Below, piece by piece: positions 11,001 through 20,577 of a stretch of 64,000 nucleotides of DNA; within the stretch, counting starts at the first letter, position 1; the number at the start of each line of letters is the position of its first letter. Below the pieces are notes generated by a model that ran no database searches, had not been told where the DNA came from, and worked only from the letters and a program-made list of their open reading frames with translations. Position numbers and translations under genes: made by a program. The DNA comes from Odontocerum albicorne (lineage: Eukaryota; Arthropoda; Insecta; Trichoptera; Odontoceridae), in NCBI GenBank assembly GCA_949825065.1, contig OX463849.1, positions 1,178,001 to 1,242,000 of the forward strand. Direction: 5' to 3'.

Positions 11001-14000
11001 TGATATATGGATGAATAATGCAAGGTAAGAGCAAATTGAACAATACTGCTCCTTAGGTAGTATTTTCTCAGGTGGAAGAGTTACGAGGGATATCAAACGG
11101 CGGATAGCGATAGGAAACAAACTCAGTGGGGCACTAAAACATATTTACTTGAACCAGACAGTATCAAAATCTGTTGAGATGATAGTCCACAAAACTATTT
11201 TAGTACTAACTTTGATGTATGGGAGTGAAACATGGAAAAGAGCCGAATGAATGCTGTTTAAATGTGTACACTTATATAATAGTAATGTAGAATACATGGA
11301 GTGACAATGTATGACAGAATACGGAATAAAGTGATTAGGGAGGGGTGTGAGCTTAAGGCTGATGTGTTGAGTAAGGTGAAGAAGAAAAGCAAGAAAAAGA
11401 GTTGGTTTGGACATGTGAAATGAATGAATGAATAAAGACTAATAAAATAAATATGCAGCGCAAATGTGAGTAGAAGGCGGGTTAAGGAGGACCAAGGAAA
11501 GTATGATTGGATTAAGTGAATGATATTTTGAAAGAAGGAAATCTTAGAAGTAAGAGAAATGAATGTGGAAGAGGCAAACTATCTGTCCTCTACCTACCCC
11601 AGCAGGGAAACTGCATGATGGCCTGTATGTGTATGTAAATACATGTACAAACAAATAGGGAAAAATAATCACAAAGCACTGACTAGTGTGAATGTCTTAA
11701 ACTAAGAAAATAAAAGTTATGAGGTGCATGGTCGCGCGGTAACGCAGGTCGTCGGTTCAAACCCCGTGCTGTGCTACTCCCCTCGTACGACACAAGCACT
11801 TTTTCCACCTAGTGTTCGAGGTTATAAGAATGTCTATGACTTCCGTCATATATATTTAAAAAAAAATATATATATATATAGAAATCAGGTGTATTACTTA
11901 CAAATTAATGATGATAATAATAATAAAAAGACAATTTATATAGTGCTGTTTAGAGAGCAGACTCCCCTCAAGATGTGTGCCAAATTCATCCAAGTGTTAT
12001 AACAAAGAGATTCTAAGTTTTGGCCTAACATGAGGATGCGAGTGAGACTGCTGACAGACTTAGATGAAGATATTTTTTAGTATCCCTGTATTCCTGATGG
12101 AACACAAAAAGGGTGTTTGTTGGCATGTGGGTAGATGGAATAAATGCAAGTGAAGTATTAGGTGTTAACATAAGTTCTATCCTTTTTTCTCCAAATTTAA
12201 AAATGGGAACAAAAAGTAAAACAAAATGGTAAATGTTATACGTCATTCGAAAGAAAATTTTCTGCTCTACAAGATATCGTGTTTGCTTTACGTTACATAT
12301 ATTATTTTATTTGATCACAAGCCTTCAAAATGGAATGTCAAGTAGACGAAAGTGAGCATTTTCGACACCTCCTTCTGTTCACGTTCAATCGAGGGAATAA
12401 AGCTGCCAAAGCTGCTCACGATATTTGCGAAGTGTATGGTGAAAATGCTATGAATGAAAGGACAGCTCGTCAATGGTTTTTGTGTTTTAAAGACGATATT
12501 TCGACCTGAAAGACATGGAGTGTTCCGGATGACCGGTGGACTTCTCTGAGGACCGCTTAAACCATATTATTCATGAAGATCCCCTTCAAACCACCGTAGA
12601 ATTTGGCTGAACAGATGAATTGTAGTCACATGACTGTATACCTGCATCTTAAATCAATGGAAAAAGTCCAGAAGTTCGGCGCTTGGGTTCCACATGTTTT
12701 GAGTGAAAACAAAAATCAACGTTCGACAATTTCTGCTCGTTTGATCGCGCGTTATCGAGCTACGCATGGTCACAAGCAAAGGTTCCTTTACCGCATCATT
12801 ACTGGTGATAAAAAATGGTGCCTTTATGTGAATATGAAGAAATGGAAAGAATGTGTGAGTTATGGTCAACAAGCAACGCCCGGAGCAAAACAAGGTTTGC
12901 ATCCGTGCAAGACGATGATTTGCATCTGGTGGGATTGGCAAGGCGTCATCCACTACGAGATACTTGAACGCAATCAGACAGTCAACGCGAAGCTATATAT
13001 TCTGCAAAAAAATATTAAATTAAATTAATTAATACAATTATTAATAAAATAGATACGAAATGTCAAAATCACCGTTATTTTCATATTTCTAAAATACGTT
13101 TTGTATCCATATAAACAGATAGCTGACAACGCAATAAAGGTGTACAAAGGAACAAACCCTGAGGTGGACTCTTACTCGGTGTTCTGGGACAATAAAAAAC
13201 TCACGGAGACCACCCTGTCAGAGCAGCTGCGCCAGAAGAACGCCACCGACATCTATATCTGCGGACTAGCATATGACATCTGTGTCGGTGAGTGCCATCA
13301 TTATTTTCTATCAGTATACAGAACTCCAATATCTCGACTTATTATTTAGAATACTATGAATAATCAGAAACAAGGCAGTTTTACGTTTCCTTTCAAAATA
13401 TTCACTTGATCCAATCATACTTTCCTCGGTTCAACTCACATTTGCACTATATATTTGTTTTTTTTATACTTCAGAAATTGTAGCACGGGTCCTATGACCG
13501 TTCACAAATTTGCCCCAATACAACCTTGTAATTTTAATTATTTTATCTTCAGTAATTTTAATTATTTTATCAACTTTAATATAAGCCTCGATTCTAATAA
13601 ATAGCTAGTTATTTAGGTAAATACATTACGTAAAACTAACAATAATGACAAATTAATACATCTTGTTACAAATTAGCAAAAATGTGGCAGTTTGTTAAAA
13701 TCAAATAATATTTTGTGACGTTTGTCAAAAGTCACTATGTTAGTCCGCATTGGCTAGGGATGGGGTATACGATAATTGAATTTCCCATTTTTTTATACCT
13801 TAAATTAAATGTTCGTAATTAGTATTAATTCATAGTGGATCTTGGCCTATTTAAAGATAGATACAAATCATATAATACATTAGAAAGTCAGTAGTAAGGC
13901 GTTAGCCAAACTGGAAAGAAAGGAGAAAAGGAATGGTACTCACGGTTGTCTTGTTCGATGAAAGGGCGTTGATGACGGGATTTGGAGATCTCGGCTGATG

Positions 14001-17000
14001 GTCCAGAACTCCTGGAGCGTCGCCGCGGTTGGTAAACTCGTTCGTCTGAGGTTTCTTCTGATGAAGCGTATTGGTCGCTAGTTGAGAACCCATTCGCACT
14101 GGTTCGTCGTTGATGAGCCGGGCCGCCCGGCGGCTGGCCCGGTTCGAGTTGTCCTCCCGCTCGTGGTCTATACGCAAGTGGGCGAGACGAGCGGAATATG
14201 GTCGTCGAGTTAATAAAACCGTCATACGCGACAATACTATAAATTTCGGATAGGTGCGAATAATATTCGATCGCGCGGCAGGGCTGGCGGCGACAACAGG
14301 GCGGCCCACGCGCGTCAGGGCCAGGCGGCAAGCAGCCCACGAGCGGAACAGCAATCTGCGTCACGCTATGGCGTGAACAGTCAGTATAATGAAAATTAGG
14401 AATTAAAATATCAGTTTAGAGAAAAACTATTTTTCTGTTTATAAAAAAACTATTCGATTTGTAAAAAAAAAACGATTTTATCCCATCCCTTTGAGACATG
14501 ACGTTTAAAACGTTGCAGGACCCATCCTGCATTTTCTGAAGTATAGTCTTTTTTCATTCATTGTTTTACATGCCCAAACCATCTCAGAGTGTTCCTCTTT
14601 ATCTTAATCAACACATTAACCTTAAGTTACCATCTATCTCTAATACAGCTCCACTATCTGCGATCCTCGGCCCTAGGTGTGAGATCAGTTCTTGTGTATT
14701 TGATTGAGAATTCTTCTATGGAGTTGAAACGTTATAATAACTTCATTTCATATTCTGTCATACATTGTCACCCCGTGTATACACTCTCAGTATTTTTCTT
14801 CATCCACGTTTCACTCCCATACATCGTAAAGTTAATACTAAAATACTGTTGTGGTCTATCATCTTAGCATATTTACTCAAATAGTTTTTTAACCTTTCCT
14901 TCCCTGTGTTGGGTATCTTCTACACATTGCTTCTAATAACCATCAATATCTCTATAAATACAAGGTTAAGATTTTAGGTATTATTCCATAATATATTTAC
15001 GCATTGATTTAAAAAATAATATTAATAATAATCAGAATTTATCGACTACATCGAGGTGTTTTGTAAAGATCGAAAACAAATTCGCATTTAAACGCGGCGA
15101 ACGCCTCGTCTTGACAATAGGTGAATAGTATGCGGGAAGTGCGACACTATATTCGCATCTCACTCTTGCATACTAGATTGAATTGCGAGAACTTGAATTG
15201 CCTCAACGCCGCAAGCATATGCGTAAGCGCCGGGGTATGCGACTGTATTCCGCGCCGCTAGTAGCTTCTAAGCTTGCAAATAGGTTGGACGTACGCCCGT
15301 TCCGTGAGCGGTGCCAGATGGTTTTTTAATGTTTTCAGCAAATAAATCTCAATTATTATAATTTTTAACTTCAATTATAATTAATTAAGGGGATTATCTA
15401 TGAATGTTCTTATTTTTCCGATTTAAAATCGCAAATTTTTTATTGCGTACTCACTACCCAACACCGTAACACGCGTATTATTTTTATCACCGTAAGGGAA
15501 GGGTTAAACAATTTGTGGTATTTTTGAGTCAAATCTCATAAATTGCATTTTTTTTATAATAATCAATTTCCAGGTGCAACATGTGTGGATGCAATGGCCA
15601 TTGGATACCGCACTATTCTCATTGACGACTGCAGCCGAGGAGTGGACTTCCCCGACATTGAAAAGACCAAGAACACGGTTATCAGCAATAATGGTGTCAT
15701 TGTTAATTCTGAAGATGTAAGTAGAGTATTATGGGTTACAATCATCTTGATATGAATGGTTTAACAATAATTGTACTAGGCGCGTTCAGAAAGTAAAGAA
15801 CGATTGCGCACCACGCCCTGCACCGATCCACCGTGATCGTATAAGCGCCAGTTAGCTCCTTCCCCCGCTTCAGTGCGAGCCGAGTTTTGTTGCTGAACGG
15901 TTGTGTGTCTTTGTTCTGTAACGTTTCAAAATAGCTGCGCCCATCGAAAATCCCACCAAATGTGAAGTCCGTAGTGTCATTCGTTTTCTGAATGCACAAA
16001 ATGTTCGGCCTATCGAAATTTATAGGCAACTTTAAGCAGAGTACATGAATCTTTCCCACTAATTTGACGATCGCTCCTACATGAAATAATGACAGAGCAC
16101 CTTGGCTACAAAAAAATGTGCTCGGAAAAGAAAAAACGAATCTCAACACCTGAAAAGTGATGGCAACAATTTTTTGGGACCGAAAGGGTTTGATCCATGT
16201 GAAGTTTATGCCAAGAGGACACATAATAAACTCAGAGGCCTATTGTGAAATTCTTCAACGACTAAGACGCGCCATCCAAAACAAGAGACGTGGAATGTTG
16301 TCGGGAAAGGTGGTTTTGATTCATGACAATGCGCGGCCTCATGCATCAACACGAACGCAGCGAGAACTTCAACGTCTCAAGTGGGAAATTTTTGGACATC
16401 CTCCTTACAGCCCTGACTTGGCACCGAGTGATTTTTACTTATTCCCGAAACTAAAGGAATTTTTGGGTGGAAAACAGTTGGCAAACGATGAAGACCTCAA
16501 ACAAGAAGTGACATCCTGGCTCAAATCTTTGGCGGTAGAAGAGTATAACATCGGAATTGAAAAATTGGTTCCACGTTACAATAAGTGCCTTGACAGCTAT
16601 AGCGACTACATTGAAAAATAGAGTAAGGTACTGTGACTTTGTAAATGAAGTTTTGTGTTGATATCTTTCGTTTTTATTTAGTTATGCCAAAACGTTCTTT
16701 ACTTTCTGGACGACCCACGTATAATTGCATTGGCAAAACCATAGTTATATTGAAAGATTGTCCGTCTTGTGGATGTATAATGTCTTTGAATATATATTGG
16801 TTTACGGTTTATTCGGAGTCCCACAAGGCAGTACATTAGTACAATACCCGGCGGTAAGTAATATACATCAGGCTTAAGAAAGAGACTGTCGGCCAAAATC
16901 GGCTAACTTTGGCTTTGTAGAGCGTCGTCTCTGTTCCTTGAACGCTTGACAACGATTGACAAATTGTAACAGAACACGTGTATGAATGACAGAGATGACG

Positions 17001-18572
17001 CTCTACAGAGCCGAAGTTAGCCGATTATGGCCGACAGTCTCTTTCTTAAGCCCAATGTTTATTACTTACCGTCGGGTACTCCACCTGTATTGTTTATCAT
17101 TTATATCAATAATCTGTGTGCCTTAGATGTGGGTGGCGATCTAACAACATTTACAGATAATATTGATATTTTAATATTTGCGAAGGGTACGATGAAGATA
17201 TCACGAGCAGCTTTGGCAGCTTTATTCCCTCGATTGAACGTGAACAGAAGGAGGTGTCGAAAAAGCTCACTTTCGTCTACTTGACATTCCATTTTGAAGG
17301 TTTGTAATCAAATAAAATAATACTATGCGTATCCAGAAAGTAAGTGTACTGAGGCTCTCACGACCGGATAGATTTTATTTTCGATATGTTGGCTACACTT
17401 CCGTGTAGCCAGACCCTTCCCCTCCGCAACGAGACCAGTTCGAGGTCAGTACGTTGAGAAGTGTCGACGCGACAATACGTTTCGTGAAAAATGTCAACCC
17501 AATCTCCCGCCAAGTGCGAAATACGCGGCGTCATCCGTTATCTCGTTTGGAAGGGAAAACCTCCGGTTGACGTTTATAATGAGGTGAAAACTGCATATGG
17601 TGATAAAGTTATGAATCGTACGAGTGTGTAAAAGTGGTGTCGCGAGTTTAAAAACGGTCACGTCACACCTCTTCACCCTCCGCCAAAAAGTTCAAAACCA
17701 CAATTTCAGCCAAGAAAATCATGGCATCCGTGTTTTGGGACTGTCAAGGCATAATTTTAATTGAATATATGCCTCAAGGGGAGACCATCAACTCTGCAAG
17801 ATACTGTGAGACCCTAAAAAAATTGCGGAGGGCGATTCAGAACAAGAGGAGAGGCATGCTGACAAAAGGAGTCTGCCTACTGCACGACAATGCCAGACCA
17901 CACACGGCCAACGCCACGAAGGAACTGCTCGCCTTGTTTAAATGGGATGTCCTGAACCATCCCGCGCATTCCCCTGACCTAGCACCTTCAGATTACTATC
18001 TCTTTACCTCCCTGAAGCTGCACATGGGTGGAAAAAGGTTTTCAACCGACGAGGAGGTAAAGGAGGAGGTGGAGAAGTGGAGGAAGGGGTTGGCGGGAAA
18101 CTACTTCGAGGAAGGCATCAAAAAGTTGATACCCCGCTTCACCACCTGCATTGAGAGGAATGACGACTATGTCGAAAAATAGCTTACATATGTACTACGG
18201 TAACCACGTAATTTTTTTGTTTAAATAAAAAAAATTGTAACCTACAAAAATTCAGTACACTTACTTTCTGGATATGCCTCGTATATGTAACGTTAAAGCA
18301 AACACAATATCTTGTAGAGCAGAAAATTTTCTTTAGAATGACGTATAACCTTTACCATTTTGTTTTACTTTTGGTGCTCATTTTTAAATTGGAAAAAAAC
18401 GGGCATAACTTATGTTAACACCCAATATTATTTTATATTTCTTTTCTCATGTAATAGAAAGTAATGTTTGTTTTAAATATTTCAGGTTTTGGGTATGGTA
18501 GAAGGCAGAGATCGCAGACCAGAGTTGGGTTACAAGTTGGCCATGGAACTCAAGAATGCCATCAGCTCGTAA
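7924..18572 (+). CDS. Naam: Nicotinamidase (isochorismatase family), 3' five exons, 5' partial
   Basis: Nicotinamidase hydrolyses nicotinamide to nicotinate and ammonia in NAD+ salvage. Exons 7924-8058, 9492-9620, 13119-13287, 15574-15716 and 18486-18572 join in one frame to about 220 residues. Seen: the metal-binding DWHPSDH segment in exon 1; WPRHCVQDTWG with the second metal-site His in exon 2; VYKGTNPEVDSYSVFWDN with the catalytic Lys in exon 3; and AYDICVGATCVDA with the nucleophile Cys, split across the exon 3/4 junction. The C-terminus GRDRRPELGYKLAMELKN is typical of animal nicotinamidases. Donors are GTGAGT, GTCAGT, GTGAGT and GTAAGT; acceptors are all AG. The first catalytic Asp (DxQNDF motif) is missing because upstream exon(s) fall before this window; animal homologues also have more N-terminal sequence. 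No frameshift or stop is seen, so the gene looks functional. Every intron is loaded with transposons. The symbol follows the Drosophila orthologue name and is by homology only. Confidence 0.93.
8132..8519. mobile_element. MITE-like element with repeated CATAAGCAAAAA motifs
   Basis: Inverted ends CTGCCATCATAAGCAAAAAC and its inverse (TTTTTGCTTATGAGGGCAG). The interior repeats the TTCATAAGCAAAAA / TTTTTGCTTATGAA motif in both orientations at 8340-8430. TSD not clear. In the exon a/b intron. Confidence 0.65.
8590..9430. repeat. ~55-bp tandem array split by a piggyBac MITE
   Basis: Units of the type TTAATTTAAGTCAAAATTGC + CCACAATATGAACATTTTT occur three to four times at 8590-8750 and resume at 9366-9430. 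The MITE 8751-9365 is inserted between them. Confidence 0.7.
8751..9365. mobile_element. piggyBac-type MITE (TTAA), copy 1
   Basis: 615 bp, termini CCCTTCCTGTCCTGTGATG and CACAGGAAGGGAAAGG, flanked by TTAA (8747-8750, 9366-9369). TTAA duplication and CCCTT ends indicate piggyBac mobilisation. No transposase. In the exon a/b intron. Confidence 0.87.
9492..9620 (+). CDS. Naam: Nicotinamidase exon b
   Basis: 43 codons, phase 0 at both ends, from VPADKAQVYDTVIF to ELHKDLK. The acceptor is TTCACAG and the donor GTCAGT. It contains WPRHCVQDTWGSEL, with the conserved His of the metal site. GC content is clearly higher than in the flanking intron. Confidence 0.93.
9800..10090 (+). mobile_element. 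LINE C-terminal relic with Cys-His motif
   Basis: A frame near 9920 gives TLNRVRTDCSRS; after a frameshift near 9990, DDSSCDCGAAAQTLHHIIRE followed by CPKHRFHGAM. The C-x-C..H..C arrangement is typical of the end of many non-LTR polyproteins. Lies in the exon b/c intron. Confidence 0.65.
10300..10380 (+). mobile_element. Reverse-transcriptase motif fragment
   Basis: Encodes GGIQMLNGNVCGLLYADDMV VF, with the YADD catalytic box of a non-LTR RT, ending where the Tc1-like element starts at 10379. Confidence 0.6.
10379..10914 (+). mobile_element. Tc1/mariner-like deletion derivative, uninterrupted copy
   Basis: Same deletion structure as the 3236 element (same N-terminus, LTPLDYFLWGYVK and GGHLVDIVF), without the hAT insertion. 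It shows the exact empty site: TTTAAATGTCATACG at about 10787-10801. It adjoins a reverse-transcriptase fragment on the left. Confidence 0.78.
11000..11640 (+). mobile_element. LINE-C (RTE-like) 3' part
   Basis: Encodes EQYCSLGSIFSGGRVTRDIK, RRIAIGNKLSGALKHIYLNQ, VSKSVEMIVHKTILVLTLMY GSETW, then, after breaks, KYDWIK and a C-terminal end similar to other LINE-C copies (..LSSTYPSRETA). Other 3' pieces: 6365-6665, 14549-14880, 34300-34800, 38560-39100, 52830-53050, 56665-56780, 58135-58270, 61420-61670. Confidence 0.7.
11724..11855 (+). mobile_element. Second tRNA-like SINE fragment
   Basis: GGTGCATGGTCGCGCGGTAA resembles an A-box region, and CGGTTCAAACCCCG a B box with flanking stem, 25-30 bp apart. 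The head differs from the other SINE. No acceptor-stem pairing, so not a functional tRNA. Only one copy is seen here, inside the exon b/c intron. Confidence 0.45.
12158..13020 (+). mobile_element. Mariner-A copy, 3'-truncated, in nicotinamidase intron
   Basis: The 5' end TTAGGTGTTAACATAAGT follows TA (12156-12157). Coding starts at 12329 (MECQVDESEHFRHLLL) and breaks near 12500. The frame resumes at 12603-13028 with KFGAWVPHVLSENKN, then ITGDKKW (first catalytic Asp) and WWDWQGVIHYEIL. The second and third acidic residues and the 3' TIR are absent. Confidence 0.8.
13119..13287 (+). CDS. Naam: Nicotinamidase exon c
   Basis: 169 nt, entering in phase 0 and leaving one base of a Gly codon. It follows AAACAG and ends before GTGAGT. 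It encodes IADNAIKVYKGTNPEVDSYS onward; the Lys of VYKGT is the expected catalytic lysine. The end, AYDICVG, contains the nucleophilic Cys. About 100 bp upstream lies the truncated end of a mariner copy. Confidence 0.93.
13469..14541. mobile_element. TA MITE (M-TA) carrying a 485-bp insertion
   Basis: Ends CTTCAGAAATTGTAGCACGG and its inverse, TA flanks 13467-13468 and 14542-14543. The body matches the 30128 copy, except for 13894-14378, a GC-rich insert flanked by 8-bp repeats. Lies in the exon c/d intron. Confidence 0.8.
13894..14378 (-). mobile_element. GC-rich insert with 8-bp duplication (solo LTR or captured sequence)
   Basis: Flanked by AGTCAGTA at 13886-13893 and 14379-14386; the uninterrupted MITE copies have this site once. 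Composition is strikingly GC-rich. Two overlapping minus-strand frames of 150 and 158 codons stay open but resemble nothing I know. On the minus strand the right part holds GTGAGT followed 27 nt later by TTTCTTTCCAG, like donor and acceptor remnants. The first bases, GTTCACGCCATAGCGTGACG, form a small hairpin. It could be a solo LTR (BEL/Pao-like ends are possible) or a hAT-type carrier of host sequence. Confidence 0.55.
14549..14880 (-). mobile_element. LINE-C fragment
   Basis: Minus-strand match to 11150-11410: CATCGTAAAGTTAATACTAA and CATTGTCACCCCGTGTATAC blocks. It fills the space between the M-TA MITE and the piggyBac MITE in the exon c/d intron. Confidence 0.65.
14893..15503. mobile_element. 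piggyBac-type MITE, diverged copy
   Basis: TTAA flanks 14889-14892 and 15504-15507, ends CCTTTCCTTCCCTGTG and GTAAGGGAAGGG. The interior is related but clearly diverged (a second subfamily). In the exon c/d intron. Confidence 0.8.
15574..15716 (+). CDS. Naam: Nicotinamidase exon d
   Basis: 143 nt. It completes the split Gly codon and ends in phase 0 before GTAAGT. It encodes ATCVDAMAIGYRTILIDDCS, followed by GVDFPDIEKTKNTVISNNG and VIVNSED, the usual helix/strand after the active-site Cys. The acceptor is ATTTCCAG. A piggyBac-type MITE ends about 70 bp upstream and a mariner starts 60 bp downstream. Confidence 0.93.
15776..16719 (+). mobile_element. Mariner-C (DD34D), internally deleted
   Basis: Ends carry CAGAAAGTAAAGAACG in inverted orientation, flanked by TA (15774-15775 and 16720-16721). 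Near the 5' end a frame reads APIENPTKCEVRSVIRFLNA (HTH region). After a deletion, 16157-16621 encodes MMATIFWDRKGLIHVKFMPR, IHDNARPH and SPDLAPSDFYLF, again with 34 residues between the Asps. Related to Mariner-B but a separate family. Inactive. It lies in the exon d/last-exon intron. Confidence 0.88.
16722..17185 (+). mobile_element. LINE RT fragment interrupted by a fold-back MITE
   Basis: 16812-16839 encodes FGVPQGSTL and, after the MITE, 17084 on encodes PVLFIIYINNLCALDVGGDL TTFTDNIDILI. Joined, this is RT motif 3-5 (GVPQGSxLGPxLF..YIN). The catalytic FADD position reads FTDN, so it was decaying. It is cut by Mariner-A at 17186. Confidence 0.75.
16840..17083. mobile_element. Fold-back MITE with ~95-bp arms
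   Basis: Left arm 16840-16941 and right arm 16985-17083 are inverted copies (CGGTAAGTAAT .. GGCTTAAGAAAGAGACTGTC .. TAGAGCGTC), separated by about 45 bp. Ends are not sharply definable. Inserted inside the RT fragment. Confidence 0.75.
17186..18425 (-). mobile_element. Mariner-A copy split by Mariner-B
   Basis: The minus-strand 5' end lies at 18425 (TTGGGTGTTAACATAAG type, next to TA at 18426-18427). The leader runs to 18284, is interrupted by Mariner-B (17323-18281), and resumes at 17319 with the transposase N-terminus MECQVDESELFRHLLLF down to about 17186, where it is truncated. Confidence 0.8.
17323..18281 (+). mobile_element. Mariner-B (DD34D), internally deleted
   Basis: Inverted ends carry ATCCAGAAAGTAAGTGTACT, flanked by TA (17321-17322 and 18282-18283). 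The coding start at 17491 reads MSTQSPAKCEIRGVIRYLVW and has an in-frame stop near 17628. After an internal deletion, the frame 17721-18182 carries MASVFWDCQGIILIEYMP, LLHDNARPH and HSPDLAPSDYYLF, with 34 residues between the second and third Asp. The first Asp is lost, so it is inactive. Confidence 0.88.
18486..18572 (+). CDS. Naam: Nicotinamidase last exon with stop
   Basis: 28 codons plus TAA: VLGMVEGRDRRPELGYKLAM followed by ELKNAISS. The acceptor is ATTTCAG. A short GC-rich 3' UTR follows the stop. Confidence 0.93.
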   Translation, partial: VLGMVEGRDRRPELGYKLAMELKNAISS

Positions 18573-18843
18573 GGCCGGCCTCTCCCGTCCCCTGTCCCCT
18601 CGCCTCTTCATCTCCAGCTACACTCCGCTCCGCCTCTACCAGTACTTAATTATACATTAAAATAGTCAATTTCATCTGGCAACATTTTACCCACTGATGT
18701 TTTTAACATATGTTATGTTTAATTTATTGAATTTGTTAGAATTTTTTTATCACTTCAGTCCATCAGTTGAAAAGAATTTTAAACATTAGGTGATGTTAAT
18801 AAAACGTGAAAACATGGATACGTACACCAGCATGCTGGGCATG
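18573..18843 (+). promoter_or_regulatory. Nicotinamidase 3' UTR with candidate poly(A) signal
   Basis: Downstream of the stop, about 60 bp of GC-rich sequence turns AT-rich. An AATAAA at 18798-18803 is the best polyadenylation signal seen. The exact cleavage site is not visible. From 18844 the sequence is shared with 45.5-45.8 kb, so the unique UTR probably ends before that. Confidence 0.5.
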
Positions 18844-19105
18844 CACATGTTGATGTTTTGTCTCGAGTCTTCTTCTTATTTGTCACCTTAATACTGAGGA
18901 ACGTGACCCACAAATTGCTGAGCATATTCATGTGGTTTTCTTGAGAAATATACTGCAGTGGTTCCCTATTGCCTGCGCACCACAGTCGATGTTATAGGAA
19001 TTATATACATGTTGTATATATTTTGAGCCCTGCTACCAAAACACAGTATTTTATAATGTACAATAGTATTAGGTCCCAGATGAAATATGCACTTGTGGAT
19101 GCTAA

Positions 19106-19713
19106 CCTTTCCCTTCCTTTGATAAAAAAATCAGCGCGTTCCGGTGCTGTGTATTCAATACACATCAATACACATGTAAAAATGAGCGATTTAAAATGGA
19201 AAAAATAAGAATATTCATAGCCAATAGCTTAAATGAATTAAATTTGAAGTCAAAAGTGATAATAATCGAAATTTAATTGCTGAAAACATGAAAAAAACAT
19301 CGGCCGACGTTCACAAAATGGGTGAAGCGACCACCTCAAATAGATGCTCGAAAGCTACTGAAGCGAGCGAACTGAAATTCTATTTCTTGCATTTCCATAT
19401 ACCGAAGAAGAGTGAGAGTGAGACGTGAATAGCTTCATTTGCTCACCCATAGCGGTTTTTAGAATGAATATACCTACTATGTCACTCACTGGCATACGTT
19501 TGATTGTATTGGTGAATTTATTCCCGATTTTCACAAAATATCTCTGATGGGACCGATAAGTCCTAATTATTATTAATATTATATTTTCATTCAATGCGTA
19601 AATGTATTACGGAGGAAGAACTAAAATCTGAAGCCAGTATTTATTATATTTATAGAGATATTAAAGTTTTTTGAAGCAATGTGTACTAGTTACATATCAC
19701 AGGGAAGGAAGGG
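19106..19713 (-). mobile_element. piggyBac-type MITE, copy 3
   Basis: Reverse orientation of copy 1; TTAA at 19714-19717, mutated CTAA at 19102-19105. The 3'-side flank 18844-19105 is shared with 45530-45780. Confidence 0.85.
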
Positions 19714-19717
19714 TTAA

Positions 19718-20575
19718 TGGGGAGCAACAGTGTTATACGAATATTTTGGGATATACTAATGTGGATAGTAATTGGAACGATTAGGAGAAAGGATAAGGGA
19801 AAACACAGAAGCAGTTGTAACCTGCCTCTGAGTCTTTCCACCAAGTTCCTGCGTGTGGACCCACACGTTTCCAATGTCCGTGAGCTGATAGCCACTTGGA
19901 GCCAAAGGTGAAGAGTTCGAGATGTCAACAGACCAGGGACTGAGTAATTTCTAAGCGACCCTAGACTGGCCGGTACTCTCCACAAGGTACTAGCACGTAA
20001 CATCTTACTATACCCCGTATCGAGTGCAGGTAACTAAATGGGTGCATTATGTACGCTTCCTTATACGTGGTAATATATTTTAATGTTATCTTGATTCAAT
20101 GCATTCGAAACATTAGCATTAATACGGTAATATGTACAAAAATTCTTTTCAACTCGTATATTGAAGTTGTAGCATTCCATTTTGTAAAAATGGATTACAA
20201 AAAATATGAGAAAATGAGGTTTTTTTTCATACGTGACGAAGTCTTCATTTTTTTGGACTTATCTCATTTTGCAGAATTGTTAATGCCGAAAAAAAGTCAT
20301 ATGGATAACCTGGTTAAAGAGAAAAATAATTCCTTACGAGACATGACAACACCATGGCCCAGTAAATAGTTAATATGTTTATTTAGTATTCAGGCTTCCT
20401 AGAATTGACCCTGGCACCAATATTATGAAATAGTGCAATACAAAATTCGCCAATTTATTTATTTTTCACGTGTTTTGTTTTTTTCTCAACTTCATATGAA
20501 GTTTAAATATACAGTTAAAATTTGATAAATTTAAATAGCTTTAAACCTACACAGTATTAACGTCTTAACTATAAG
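19718..20575. other. Unassigned stretch between MITE and Tigger
   Basis: 19800-20000 has near-balanced base composition and a 64-codon frame (19717-19911, RKDKGKHRSSCNLPLSLSTK) with no recognisable domain. The rest is AT-rich. No second copy in the window. Confidence 0.35.
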
Positions 20576-20577
20576 TA

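Noticed and set aside
13888..14364. A host gene of 150-158 codons on the minus strand
   Set aside because: Two overlapping frames are open because of GC-rich composition; the block is an insertion with an 8-bp duplication in a MITE and has no recognised domain.
20049..20369. 106-codon frame downstream of the gene
   Set aside because: AT-rich, low-complexity hydrophobic translation with no domain or splice context.
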